Source: Mactra quadrangularis
Lineage: Eukaryota > Mollusca > Bivalvia > Venerida > Mactridae
Direction: 5' to 3'
Length of the DNA stretch: 64,000 bases
Assembly (NCBI GenBank): GCA_025267735.1
Contig: CM046294.1
Location: 21,696,162-21,760,161, forward strand
Shown here: positions 1-12,100 of the stretch, in pieces
How positions within the stretch are numbered: the stretch's first letter is position 1
How the letters are laid out: every line of letters starts with the position of its first letter
Program-made: the position numbers and the translations under genes
The notes under the pieces: generated by a model
Told to the model about the DNA's origin: nothing
What the model saw: only the letters and a program-made list of their open reading frames with translations
Database searches by the model: none

Positions 1-1590
1 TACAGAGGATATTTGTTTATTTCCGATCGATTGTTATTTCGCGAGTGAGCTAAGAATGCAATAATTTCACGAGTGGCGTAGATAATATATCATTAGCTCA
101 CGAGTGAAATTTTCTGTTTATTATATGATCCAAACTGGCTTTTATATGTTTAAGTATGATATGTCATCAGAACGGCGCATCCAAACAGTAAAAAATAACA
201 AATTTGGTTTCATTGTTTCAAAACAGTAGAATATGGATTTTTATTTCACCGATAAATCCCTGTATTCCACTGGGAAGCATATAATAAATAATAATATTAT
301 ATTTGGTTCCGTAATTTTCAATTAGTGTAATATTTTTGTTTCTTCTCTTGCTGGAAAATATTTGAATAAATCATTTGCAAAATACAAAAAATAAAGGTTT
401 TTAATATAGATAATATTGCATTACAAGTCCGATGTTTTTACATAAAATAAACACCTTTCGCAAATAATAATGATAAAATTTATGAGATACTTAAACCATT
501 AAGAGTTTTAAATTTCTTCCTTTCGCCTGAAATACACTCATATATTTCAACGACCTCAAAGGCAAACTGGAGAATTATACTCAATTTTAAACGGCTATTT
601 ATACGTATACGTGTATCATAAATCAAAATATTGAAATACATAAAGACTTTTGTACATATTGAAACCTAACAAATCAAAATTTATGATTACTCTCTAATCA
701 TTAGATTCAAGTATGAATCGAGCAGGGCAATAAATGCGGGTCAAGTGTTTATACTACTCGGTATCACTGGCACATGTTATAAAGATTTTATTTTCCTCTT
801 CTTGCCATACACAATCTTGAAGGGAATAAACTGACTAATGTCCCCAATTAAATCAGCCCCATGTCAAAAACAACTCTGTCTATTGACTACAAAATAATAT
901 ATACCGTACGAGTTTTGTAATACAAACTATCTACAAATGGTTACAAATAAAAAAAATAAGATACAAATGCATAAACAAAAAAAGAATAAACAAAAATGTT
1001 TAAAACTTGTGTGCTTAAAGTTAATCAAAGAAACATACACACTGCTTTTTACGAGAGGACATTTTTTTAAGAATACTAAGGGGGCATTATAACAAAAATG
1101 GAATCGGTAAATAAAAATGAAAAACCCCATAAAACCAATACATCGAGTATTGAAATCACGGAAAGATAAGCTTAATCATTTGAAAGTCTTGCTTTAAGTT
1201 AAATTCTCATTAAAATATTGTAATGTGACAAATAATTAACATTTTCAATTTTGTATATGATCAGTACAATTCTTTAAACCGTTTCCAATTTAATGGTTAT
1301 TTCGTTTGATAAGATACACAAGTGAATCACCTGTCAATGTGTTCTATTAATTTTTCAACAATGCACAGAAAACGTATTCTGTATTCAATACTGACTGCCA
1401 AGATTGCTTAGGTAACCTCATTACTATATAATTTATATGCCAAGACTCTTTCTTAATCATGCGCATGTAATTACGAAAACAAAGCTTGCGCTGTATTGGG
1501 TGAGATATTTGATTAATGCAAAACGTTTAATTTAAAAAGCCTTTTTTGACCCTTGTCAGTGCAAATATGCAGTAATTTTAAACTGCAGTT
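1..1590. other. Upstream stretch without a recognised gene
   Basis: AT-rich sequence with many short stops in all frames; the few short open frames show no coding character. It contains one copy of a dispersed repeat (about 605-735) and, near the left edge, short related motifs 'cgagtgagct' and 'agctcacgag' in opposite orientation (about 40-106). Nothing else was recognised. Confidence 0.5.
605..735. repeat. Dispersed repeat copy 1 (second copy at 20295-20415)
   Basis: The segment containing 'attgaaatacataaagactt', 'cattgaaacctaacaaa' (approximate), 'atgattactctctaatcatt' and 'gaatcgagcag' recurs near 20295-20415 in the same orientation with scattered differences. No ends or coding content are recognisable. 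Confidence 0.6.
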
Positions 1591-2750
1591 AACCCGACAG
1601 GTGTTTATGCGTGTGTCAGAACAGAGGAATCGGCTTTGCCAATTTGGTTTAACAACTAGGAGACCGTATGTTGACTTGTCGCTAATTAAAGAAAAACGCC
1701 ATTTATTACAGCTGTCAATGATTGGGCTCGAAGCGTATCGCCGATATCGATATATCGCGAAATAAATATCGACGATACACCGTTATAAATTAATTCATTC
1801 ACTGCAGTACAATGCAGACCATTTATGTGGTCATAAACTCAAACTATTTGTAAATTTGTCATGAATGTTATTCCTTCTGTGAGCTATTTCCTGGTGTTGC
1901 CGTCAATGTTTTGGACCTTTCAGCTCAAATTATGACAGCGCATCTGTTTCCATTCACGATAGAAGGTTTGTCTCACAAATTTGTCACTTGGTAAAGACTT
2001 TTACATTTTTACCTACATATGCTTTATTATCGATATTTCAAAATGCATATTGATTATTGACCGGAAAACGAATATCGACGATTCAGCGATATCGTTGGAA
2101 TTGATGACAGCTCTACCATTAATGTATGGAACGGTTCACAGCATTTATTTTCTCAACGACAATGGAGACAAGAGATGTTCTCTGACGAGCTTTTATTGTA
2201 CCGGTTCGACAAGAACAAAGTGTCTACCGACGTCGTTGTGAACGCTTCTCCGACGTATGTGCATTTGAACATGCCCGCATTGTGGAGGCGGAGTGACGGT
2301 TTTGGCAGGCACATTGCAGGTCACAAAACTCGCTCATATTCATTGATGGATTTTAATTGCTGTTCGATGCAGAGGCACTGTGTTGGAACCCATCGTTTTT
2401 TAATTTATTCAGCGTCACAAATTACGATCCAGCACAAAATGCCCGGCCAAATGTCGCTAGAATATGTCAAACTAACCTTGTCAACACCAACGTGAACGTT
2501 CTACCCTGGTCTGCATTTAGTCCCGATCTTTTCACCCATCGAACAAATTTGAAACATGTAGCGTGCGTTAACGCGAGCCACAGCCGACTTTACATAACGA
2601 ACTCAGACAGGCACTGATGGAGGAGTGGAATGACATTCCCATTAGACAAGTGAACGGGTTGGTCAATCCATGTACCGACGGATAAGGGCTCTCATGGCTA
2701 CAAATGGGGACCATACCCGGAATTAGAACTTTGAATGGTGCACCAAGCTA
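1590..2750 (+). pseudogene. Decayed Tc1-like transposase, interrupted
   Basis: Two blocks in + orientation resemble the Tc1 family. The first (about 1600-1720) reads 'RNRLCQFGLTTRRPYVDLSL', matching the end of the DNA-binding half. The second (about 2160-2720) contains 'QRWRQEMFSDE', then 'DPAQNARPNVARICQTN', 'VNVLPWSAFSPDL' (the catalytic-domain region with the SPDLxPIE motif disrupted) and 'RQALMEEWNDIP', in several frames with stops. About 400 bases between the blocks do not fit the transposase and look like a later insertion (about 1735-2150). It is not functional. Confidence 0.75.
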
Positions 2751-2886
2751 CCTGACGTTCATAACGCTGCCATATCACACTGTATGACGTTTGTTTCAGG
2801 TCAAGACTGTTGTCAGTGTACCAAGAGACATTGCTTTATATGGCAAGAATCAACTTACTTTAAATGATATCAACAGTGCTTACATA

Positions 2887-3187
2887 GGCGGATCCAGCGG
2901 GGGGTCAGAGGGGTCTGAACCCCCCACCTAGAATTTTATTATGTACCTGTCCATTAGTGTATTTCTTGACTATAAATCATTTTTAAGTAGCATGAAGCAT
3001 GTTTTCTCGGTGCTTAACATATATTTACTGGTTATTTAGTTTGTATTATAAATATTTTGCATTATTCTGCAAAATGTGTATAATGTGGTTGTGGTGCGAA
3101 AGTTTGGTCCCCCTAGAAATAGTTTGGACACCCCCTAGAAAAAGTTCGGATCCCCCCCCCTGGAAAAAAATCCTGGATCCGCCCCTG
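2887..3187 (+). repeat. Non-autonomous inverted-repeat element, copy 1
   Basis: It is bounded by 'ggcggatccag' at the left and 'cctggatccgcc' at the right, with G-rich and C-rich sub-terminal tracts and an AT-rich middle. A reverse-oriented copy of nearly the same length lies at 7329-7603. There is no coding capacity of its own. It is MITE-like by structure. Confidence 0.7.
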
Positions 3188-4178
3188 GCTAAATATAATA
3201 CACACACTGTAGCGTTGCGTAACTTTTATCTTTTAGTACATCTTAGTACTGAAGTACTGAACTATGTCGCCGTTCTCAATCAGACTACGTGCAGTAAACA
3301 AATTTGATGCACGTTGTTCAATGATATATTTTAGTTTCTCATTGTTCAAATAAGTCACGATGACACTGGCCGTCCAAAAATATCTGAAATATTGATCAAT
3401 CTGTTATAAGTTGTAATTGTAACCGCTAGCGATTGAATGACATACAATGCCCCCCCCCCCTCTCAAAAAGTCTTAGATGTTGAAAAATGATAGTGCTGAT
3501 TAAAGTTCTATTATCAAAATTAACCCTGTTTGTTGCATATAAAATAGACATTTATTTATTTTAAGTACCTCCAATGAACAAGATTTTTTAAATAAATGCA
3601 AATATTGCTGAAATATGTTTATGTTATTAGTTGTATAAAGTAGATCGAAACCGAAAGTAGAATTTGGTAGTCAATAATTAAAACAATAGTATTGATTCCA
3701 GCATGTTTAAAGAAAAAAATCTTACGTCGAATTACGTGCATAATTAAGCTCCAAGCAATTTTGGGTAGGTATATTGAACATTAGCGTATAAATAAATATA
3801 GTGTGCTCTTATAAACGTTTCCCACTTTTTAGACTTTCGGCAATTTCGCAAAGAGGTCCAAGTTTATTCTCGTACCCTGTGGTTATCAAAATTCTCGATC
3901 TAGACTCTGGGGACGAGAATGACTCAAGTAATACCACAAATCAAAAATTATCGACGAAAATGTCTGACGAGTTTAACCTGCGGAGTGATACATGTGTCTC
4001 TGATTTACTACGCAGTCAATTTCTGGTGTTCAATGTTCTTATACACTTACTTATATATGCTGATAATTTAAAATATGCTCAAAGGACTCTTTGACACACA
4101 TACACTCACCCCCTCCACCTCAACACCACCAGCCCGCCCACTCAGACAACCCTTTCAAACGCACACACTAGTTAGAGT

Positions 4179-4200
4179 GAATAGTGGTTAACCACTATTC
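4179..4200. repeat. Perfect 22-bp palindrome
   Basis: Two 11-base halves, 'gaatagtggtt' and its complement 'aaccactattc', meet without a spacer. It lies in a strand-biased region rich in C and A (4085-4260). A dyad binding site for a dimeric regulator or a cruciform remnant is possible; there is no further support. Confidence 0.6.
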
Positions 4201-5833
4201 ATACCCTACACCATACACACACCCTCTCACAAATCCCAAACTAACACAATCTAAGGGATATGGTCCAGTCATTTTGTCTTGGCTCTTAAGGGTCGTGTCA
4301 ATCTTATGTTACATTGTAAGATTGCTGTAAAAGTTTTAGTTACGGTAACATAGAATCTTCGTAAGTCAAAAGCAAGATACCTTAATTATACACTCCTTTT
4401 TTGGCTTATCAAGTCTAAATATTAAACAAATTGTGTAAAATTGTTTATACTTTTTGAATATCGTATTATAGTAATGCTTATTATCCGTCTGACTTTAAAG
4501 TGCTAATCATATGAAATTGACTTAGATCTACGAAGACTTGTTTCGTAAGAAATTTTATGAAAAGCGCCACTGTTCTTTAAAACCACAAGTGCTATATTAG
4601 GCTGTCTCCAGTATTTAGACAAGTTTCGACTCAAGACTATAAAGAGTCGATGGATACTGTCTATAGCTTAATTTATTATTATTTTTAATTTATTATTACT
4701 GAACTCCTTAATTTTATCTTTAATGAATTACAACTAAAAACAAGGTTATTGAATCTTGAGTATACATCACGTACTTATGCCAAAGCAGTACATTGCACTT
4801 GAATACAACGTATGGGGTAGTTTTTCATAATTTATCGCCATGTATTCAGGTTTTTTCATAATTTATTGCTAAGTATGAAGTAAGCAATTTCTCTTTCTTT
4901 TTACATAATTTACACAGACAAAATATAATATTTTATTGGACCTTTTCTACGCCAATGTAACAGACTGTCTGTGATTGTATGTTTTAAGGAGACCTCGAAA
5001 TGCTCTTAGCAAGCATTTCAATGTTTGTTGAATTAAAGTCAAATTTATTGACACTCAAAAGAAAAGAGTCATTCAATAATGACGCCAATGATTTTAATGA
5101 TATACCCTATTGAAATTATTACCTATTGATTATAATTATTAAATAAACTGTACACTTCCTTGTTTGATTAACCAATGCCTATAGTAATAAATATCTAAAA
5201 GATGTTAATGATATATAATGTAATGATTCGCATTGATTTTAAAGAAAACCAAACAAAACCACGGATCAAATGAGGTTTAAGTGTCATACGTTTTTTACTT
5301 GATTTTATTAAAGATGTAAACAGTATTCAAATGCAATATTCAAAATACATCACGTATTCAAATATTTGATTGAAATTTATAGACCTACGGTATTCATAAT
5401 GACAAGTTGATTATACAAAATTTGCTTTTTGACTTCAGGTTAACTTACGTATAGATCTTATCGCATATGATTAAGTACTATATTAATGTAAATTCAAGTT
5501 TCATTATCCATTCTTCAAAGTAATTTATGAATCCAATACTTACGAAAGCGAATGGCTCGATTCCTATATACCACAGGCCCTGTGAACTTAATTTTTTATT
5601 TAATTAAACGCCTGTATCTATAAAACATATAGACAAAAGTCTTGTCCGGTCTACAAAAGCCATAATATCTTTTTTGTTTGTTATTGCACACGTATACATT
5701 TGGTATCGTTAGAAAGAGGGTGATATTATGCATTGAATAAAAAAAGAATTGTGAAATCGAGTTAGTTATGTCGGTACAGTAATGTTTTGAAAATTGACAT
5801 TGAGGATTTGCAAGTTACAAGTGATTGCGTTGT

Positions 5834-6020
5834 GTCAGTTTTAAAATGAAACATTTTTTCAATAGTGTGTGTGACCCCCAATATCCCAAATGAGTTTTCT
5901 GGTCTTCCGGTTAGATTCCTTTGCAAACTTGTAGCATCGATGTGTAAAAGGAGCACCGAACTTATTCGGGTTCATGGGGGTCACACACACATTGAAAACA
6001 ATGTTTCATTTAAAACTGAC
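5834..6020. repeat. Fold-back (inverted repeat) element, about 46-bp arms
   Basis: The arms at 5834-5880 and 5975-6020 are near-perfect reverse complements. They share 'gtgtgtgaccccca'/'tgggggtcacacac' at the inner ends and 'gtcagtttt'/'aaaactgac' at the outer ends, around a 94-base spacer. It ends about 155 bases before the first recognised exon. It is probably a small non-autonomous element, and a transcript through it would form a hairpin. Confidence 0.7.
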
Positions 6021-6175
6021 TCATAATAATGATGAAACATAAATAGATGTATTTTTTTACAGCGAACACTATATTGCGCAATTTGGCGAGTGGTAGATGG
6101 AAACCTTCGAAACATTCAATTTGCTAGATATATATCTACACCTTTACATATTTTTCTGTTACTTGTATATTTTAG

Positions 6176-9100
6176 ATTGGTCTTGTCAACATTTGGAACA
6201 ACACAGACAAACAAGAGTTACTGCTGATTGTCCATAAGTTTAGACTTCGTAAGACAGACATCAATGGCGTCTCAGGTTAGTCATTACTTGTGGTAACATG
6301 TTAATGTTAAAGCGTGTTCCTTTCTCAACTATAGTACATATATTAGCTCGCTTGACAATAAAGCCGACGATATGGGTTAGATTCCCTATCTAAGTAAGAC
6401 AACCATTTCTTGAAAATTTCGACAACAACATAGCTTTTCGGATCCTTGTTAAAGGATGACGTGTACTTGATAAAAATAAAAATGACATGATGATTAAAAG
6501 TCATTCATGTATGTTGAGATTTGTTAATGAAAGTTAACAGACAAATTTTTCATGTATAATGAAAATTCAACATTAATCAAAATATACCACTATGATAATT
6601 GGCCAATGAGAGGCAGTATCAGTTGTTGCAGTGCATATACATGTATACTTCAAACAATTACAATGTATTTGGTTTTTATAGTTTTTAAGGTACTGTGGCA
6701 ATTCATAATACTGTTTGGAAATGTTTCATATCTCTCTTTTTACTTTAGATCCAGAAATTATAAGTCATCACTTAGATTTCTCTCACTGGTAAGTTTGGAC
6801 ATTGTCAACATTTACTTTTATGTTTTACATGTGTACTGAACACTTCATTCATACTGGGTTTAACGCCGTGTCAACAAGTTTTGGTAATTTTACGGCGTCC
6901 AGCGCACCTACCCTAGCTTTCCTGGACCCTTGTCTATAACCAGTACTCATCTTCCATTTCACAAGGCCGGAATACCTTATTAATGGAGGAAAATTGACAT
7001 AATAATGTGAAATAAACAATGGTGTGTCCGTCTGTCCTGTATATATATTTATATGTTTATGGTATATAGAGTTTCGAACCCAGAACAGTGCTGACTCGCT
7101 ATGCTCGTAAATACCAGATAATAAACCTTAACCACAAGGAACATGTCACAAGTATTCAAAGATGTAGACTCACTTATCGGTCTCATTTATTTGGGATCAT
7201 AGCGATATTTTGTGAACTCACTCCTTGATCCCTACTAAATCTACTCTGACTTTCCAAACCCTAACAAATTCAGTGCCTTTAAGCGCTTTGATTCTTTATT
7301 ATATTACCATATTCAACAAATATGAAGAGGCGGATCCAGGATTTTTTTCTAGGGGCGTCCGAACTTTTTCTAGAGAGGGTCCAAACTTTCGTACCACAAG
7401 CACATTGTACCATTTTTGCAGAATAATGCAACATATGAATAATAAAAACTACATAACCAGTAAATCTATGTTAAGCACTAAGTTAAATTGCTTCATGCTA
7501 CTTAAAAATGACGTACAGTTAAGAAAAACACTAATGGACAGGTACATTTTGGAAATTTCAGGGGGGGGGTCTGGACCCCCCTGACCCCCGCTAGATCCGC
7601 CTATGATATATAAAAAGGTCATATGGTTCATGCAATGTACTTTTAAGCAGATTTTATATCCTTGTTGTATTATGAAATGAACTATAAAAACAAGTTTTAT
7701 ATTTAGGTTTTCATTTGAAATATCAAGACGTGGAGAAATAATCACTGTGATCCATCCAGATGATGAACATAAAGATGTCATAGCTATCAAAAATGGTATA
7801 GTTAGTTACCTATCTTCCAAGTTACACCATCCACATGAGGTATGTATATTTATACTACTGCTGAGTCGCAAGAGAAAAATTGATATTATTGTCGAATTTT
7901 CGTGAAAGGAAATCACCGCCCCGGGTGGCATTCGAATCCGTAGCACCTTCGGGGCACACGATTTCGAAATACCAGCGCGTTACCGACTGCGATACAAACC
8001 AGAGTGACGACAACAGAAATGAAAAGTTATCAACAATAAACAACAAAGTCAGTGCCTTTTTAGTCATGGTAATCCTCTTTACGCAAAGATTTGAAATTTG
8101 AAATGAAGTTGTCTAAAAATTAATATTCATTAAAAGTATGTTAGACTTGTAGATCTTATCAATGATGATATGATTAAACCTAAAATAGTATAGTATTAAG
8201 AGATTTCTCTGATGATTTCTCGTACCATCTTCGGGAGTTGCTGAAACCTGTTTTAGCCTATCGGGCGAGATTCCCTTGAACGTCTTGAGTCACAGCGAAA
8301 ACTATTGATGGTTTAACCAGCGGAGCGATACTCCAATGTAGACATGTACATGTTCATGTGTGCATTGGGAGCACTTAGTTAACTTACTCTCTAAATACAA
8401 TATCGATCAATTCCAGCATTGTCCATTAATGCCCCTGAAGAAATGGTTGGAGTCACAATCTTACGAACACACGAAGAACTAATTGATAACATATCTTTTA
8501 TTACAAACCAAACCGATCAAAATTTAGTTGTAACTCTTTAGTACTCGTAAACTACTTTATATAATTTTTGTTTTATCTTTAAAAGGTGTTAAATCAGACA
8601 CACCATGGTACAAGTACCTGGAAGTATACAGTTGATGACGTCAGAAAACATGGTAAGTTCACATTGTTTTGTACTTTGATATTTAATATATGTACGACAA
8701 ATGCAAATAGATCTACTGTCTTTTAGTGTTGTACTAGTCACTTCCCGGTGTCATGTTATCTTCTTCTCCCAGTATTGTGCAAAATCCCATCTGTGGCATC
8801 ATCGTACAGATTTATTTACATATAGTTCAATGAGAAGAGCGCATAAGTTTAAGTTGAAAAATACCTAAAACAGTTCAGCTCTGGTTTAAAAACAGGACAA
8901 AAACAGGCTCTCTCGTCTATGACGTGCTGTGTCACGTGACCTTGAAGACGTCCATGGAGCTAGAGTAAACGTCTTCTATCTTTAGGTTGTTCCACAATAC
9001 TATGGCAAATGGAAGGAAGGAGTATCTGTACACGTCTAACCTGCAGAATAGCTGGTAAAATTTACTAATTTACTAGAGTGCCCTCTAGTTGATGATGTCA

Positions 9101-12100
9101 CTGGTTGAAATATTAAACTGTCCATTGGGATGTCCACATGATGGTTGATGATGCGGTACATCATTATTTATTTATTGTTGCAACGACGCTTTTGTAATGT
9201 CTGCCAGTCTAATATTCTCATCCTCTCACTGGTGCTACTAGTGGTCCTGTAATCGCCCGTGACAAATCAAAATGGACAGCTTTCAGTTGGGAAATATTAG
9301 TGGAGGTGTATAGATCCTAAGCTGTACTGGCATACTCAAGGATTGGCCTAGTGAGTGTTTTATAACAGATGTCCTTGATGTCTCGTAGACAGCTTGATAG
9401 GTGCCTCCTAATAAAGGGAATGGTACTGTTTGCCTTTTTATGTTGAAGAAATGTGGGCATTCCAGGACAGGACCTCTGAAATGAAGACTCCCAGGTAGTT
9501 GCAGTTTTTCACGAGAGCTAGTCCATGGCCATGTATGGTATATGAATGTGACTCGCTCCCTGGTGATCCTGATGACCTTGTTCTTGCTGGGGTTGAAAAA
9601 CCTGAGCTAGTCCTTCTCCAATTGCTGTAACAATTCAAGATCTTACGAAGTGCTATGCTGTCTGCAAGAGATCGGATAATTCTATCCAGCAGACTGTCAT
9701 CAGCAAAGAACCAGGAAGTTGATGACACTTGATGACACTTGGGACGGTAGGTCCATAATGTAGGCCTATAGTAAAAACAGCCATGGACCAAGGGCTCAGC
9801 TTTGGTGATCACCTGGTTATTCTTGGAATGATGATGATAAGTTTCCTTCCATCACACCTTCTGGGTTTTTGATAAAAGAAAACTTTTAAATCATGAAAGG
9901 GTCAGGTTTCTAATGCTAAAATGGTGCAACTAAGAAGCTAGACGTTGGTGGGGAACTACATCAAACGCCTTGCTGAAATCTAGCTGGAGAGCATCGATCT
10001 GTACTTCCTCGTTCAAAGATGATGCAAGGTTTTGCATCGTCAGGAGTAATTGGCTGTCTGTTGATCTACGCTTACGAAAACCATGTTGTTCAATTGCAAG
10101 GATTTTGTTGGCATCAAGATGATCCATGATCTGACTGTTCAAGTATCTTGCAGCAAACAAAAGTTATTGGTCGGTAGTTTGCCAGTTTACTTTTGTCGCC
10201 TTTTTGAAGATGGGGGCGTACTGTTGTTTGCCTCATGTCTAGTGGGAACGCACCATGCTGCAGAAATGCCAAGTCAAGACTGATTAAGAAGAGGTTTTTA
10301 CATATAATTGCTAAAATGCTCGTATTACGGATTCAATCCTGTATTGTTCTATGTACATATATTTTTATAGTTACAGCATGAATAAAACACATTCATCTTC
10401 AGGAAACCCTATACTATTTAAATTCTGGAATTAGTCTATTAACAACTTTAAGCCACTTACTAGTAAGCAATTTAAGATAATAGTAATGTGCGAAGAAAGG
10501 TTGCATCAGATAAATAATTGGACTTTAAAAATCATTCAATTATAAAATCGTTTCAGGAGTAGTAGCTGCAAACTACACAGCATGGAGAACGGCTGATGGT
10601 CACAACTTTTTGCAAACATCGGAAACAAAGGAGGAGAAAATACCGAATGGAAGCACGGCCCAAATTAAGGTAGAATAATTAATTATCGTAATTTTATGTT
10701 CCCTTAGGGTTCCAGTCTCGCGACTTACTCCAACCAAAAAGGAACCAAATTTTGTTTTTTTTGCTGGACTAGCACTAAATATCGGGTAAAATAATTACTA
10801 CTTTTGATCTTTGACATATTCAAATTGATCCTCCGAATTTTGATAGTTAGCACAAATTTTGAGTATTCAGAGTTAACAGTTACAACTCACATGCTGATTT
10901 GGACAATTTCGGACGAAATAAAATGCAACATTTCTTTTTTGTGTTATTTCAATCATTTCTATTTTTGACAACTTCGAGAATTTGACGAAAAATATGTGTT
11001 TGTTTACATTGTGAAGATCACATGAATATATGCCCTAATTTAGAAGAAGGATATATTTAAAACCATTTTAAATATAGTATTGTTGCATTACACAGCAGCT
11101 GTAAAAGAAGCTGTGAGATTGTGTCGTTAACCTTGAGTCAAGCATTTTACTGTCTGTGTTAAGTATAAATGGAGTTTAAATAAAAGGCACTCTATATTTA
11201 GTCACTGTACGTACTGGTATTGAAAACATTGGACAAGATAATATGTTTAAATGCTGTTAATATTTACCACCTTTAATTTGGCGATGGCGCATGTAGTTTT
11301 TTTATATGTACTTTGTTGCAGAATATAACTGTGCACAATGAATTAGGAACAATCCAGAGTGTAGCGTTAGAAGAAAATTTTCACATGAAGTTTGAAGCAG
11401 CAGAAGGGTATGATAAATTAGAATGTTAATATTAACCCAATCCTAGTACATAAGGCTGTCGTAAAACATCCCATCTGTGACATTCACTATGCGACTTTAG
11501 TGAAATCCTTGCGTCTAAAGGACCTCGTGTGACCGTCGTAAGGCCGACTTGCGTTTTGTACGACTGTCAACAACAACAACAGCAAAATGTTTAATTTGAA
11601 TCAGGCCTCCATCCAATAACAAGACAGTCATGGGATCATAAAGTTTGCTCTCAATTGTTGAAGCAAATAGTAAAAATAATGCTTGCCGCGTCTCTGCGGG
11701 TTTGCATTTCGTATGCTATTTTGCAAAGACCTTGCAAACCACAAGCGATTTGTCTAAATGTATTCGTACGGCAGTATGAAATATAATATCTGCAATTTTT
11801 TTCAAACTGTTGAACAAAGTTCCAAATCTGCAGCTTATTAAAGTTAAAGTGATACAAGTTTATTATGTTTTTGTTTAAACATTAGTGTGATTGTGTGTTT
11901 CAAATGTTCCAAAATGGCTTTTGTATATGGTAGAGCATAAGTAGTAGTTTGATTTGAATATTTGATTGGCTTTGAGGGTACCGCTGTTGTCTAAATATAA
12001 TTTAGGCATTCAATTTATTAGAAAAGTATTTGAAAAATCTCACACTTCATAGTTAAGTGTTGAATATATCCGATCATTTTTTCCAGTGATTTACTTGAGA

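Larger units (their letters stand above)
3190..6175. other. Non-coding upstream or first-intron sequence
   Basis: No exon with supported splice sites was found. It includes a poly-C run near 3450, a C/A-biased stretch with a palindrome (4085-4260), and a fold-back element (5834-6020). A 97-codon open frame at 3801-4094 has no recognised similarity. The missing first coding exon of the giant gene may lie here or left of the window. Confidence 0.45.

Noticed and set aside
1861..1935. Short frame 'MNVIPSVSYFLVLPSM', resembling a signal peptide
   Set aside because: It lies inside the insertion within a Tc1 relic, ends in a stop and has no donor in a useful phase.
3801..4094. 97-codon + strand open frame ('VVIKILDLDSGDENDSSNTT')
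   Set aside because: It has no recognised similarity and no fitting phase-0 donor to join exon 6176. Its end runs into C/A-rich non-coding sequence, so it is kept only as a weak alternative for an upstream exon.
8418..8541. Exon-like frame with 'APEEMVGVTILRTHEELIDN' in intron 4
   Set aside because: The flanking exons already join in phase 0 without it, and its frame does not fit either neighbour.
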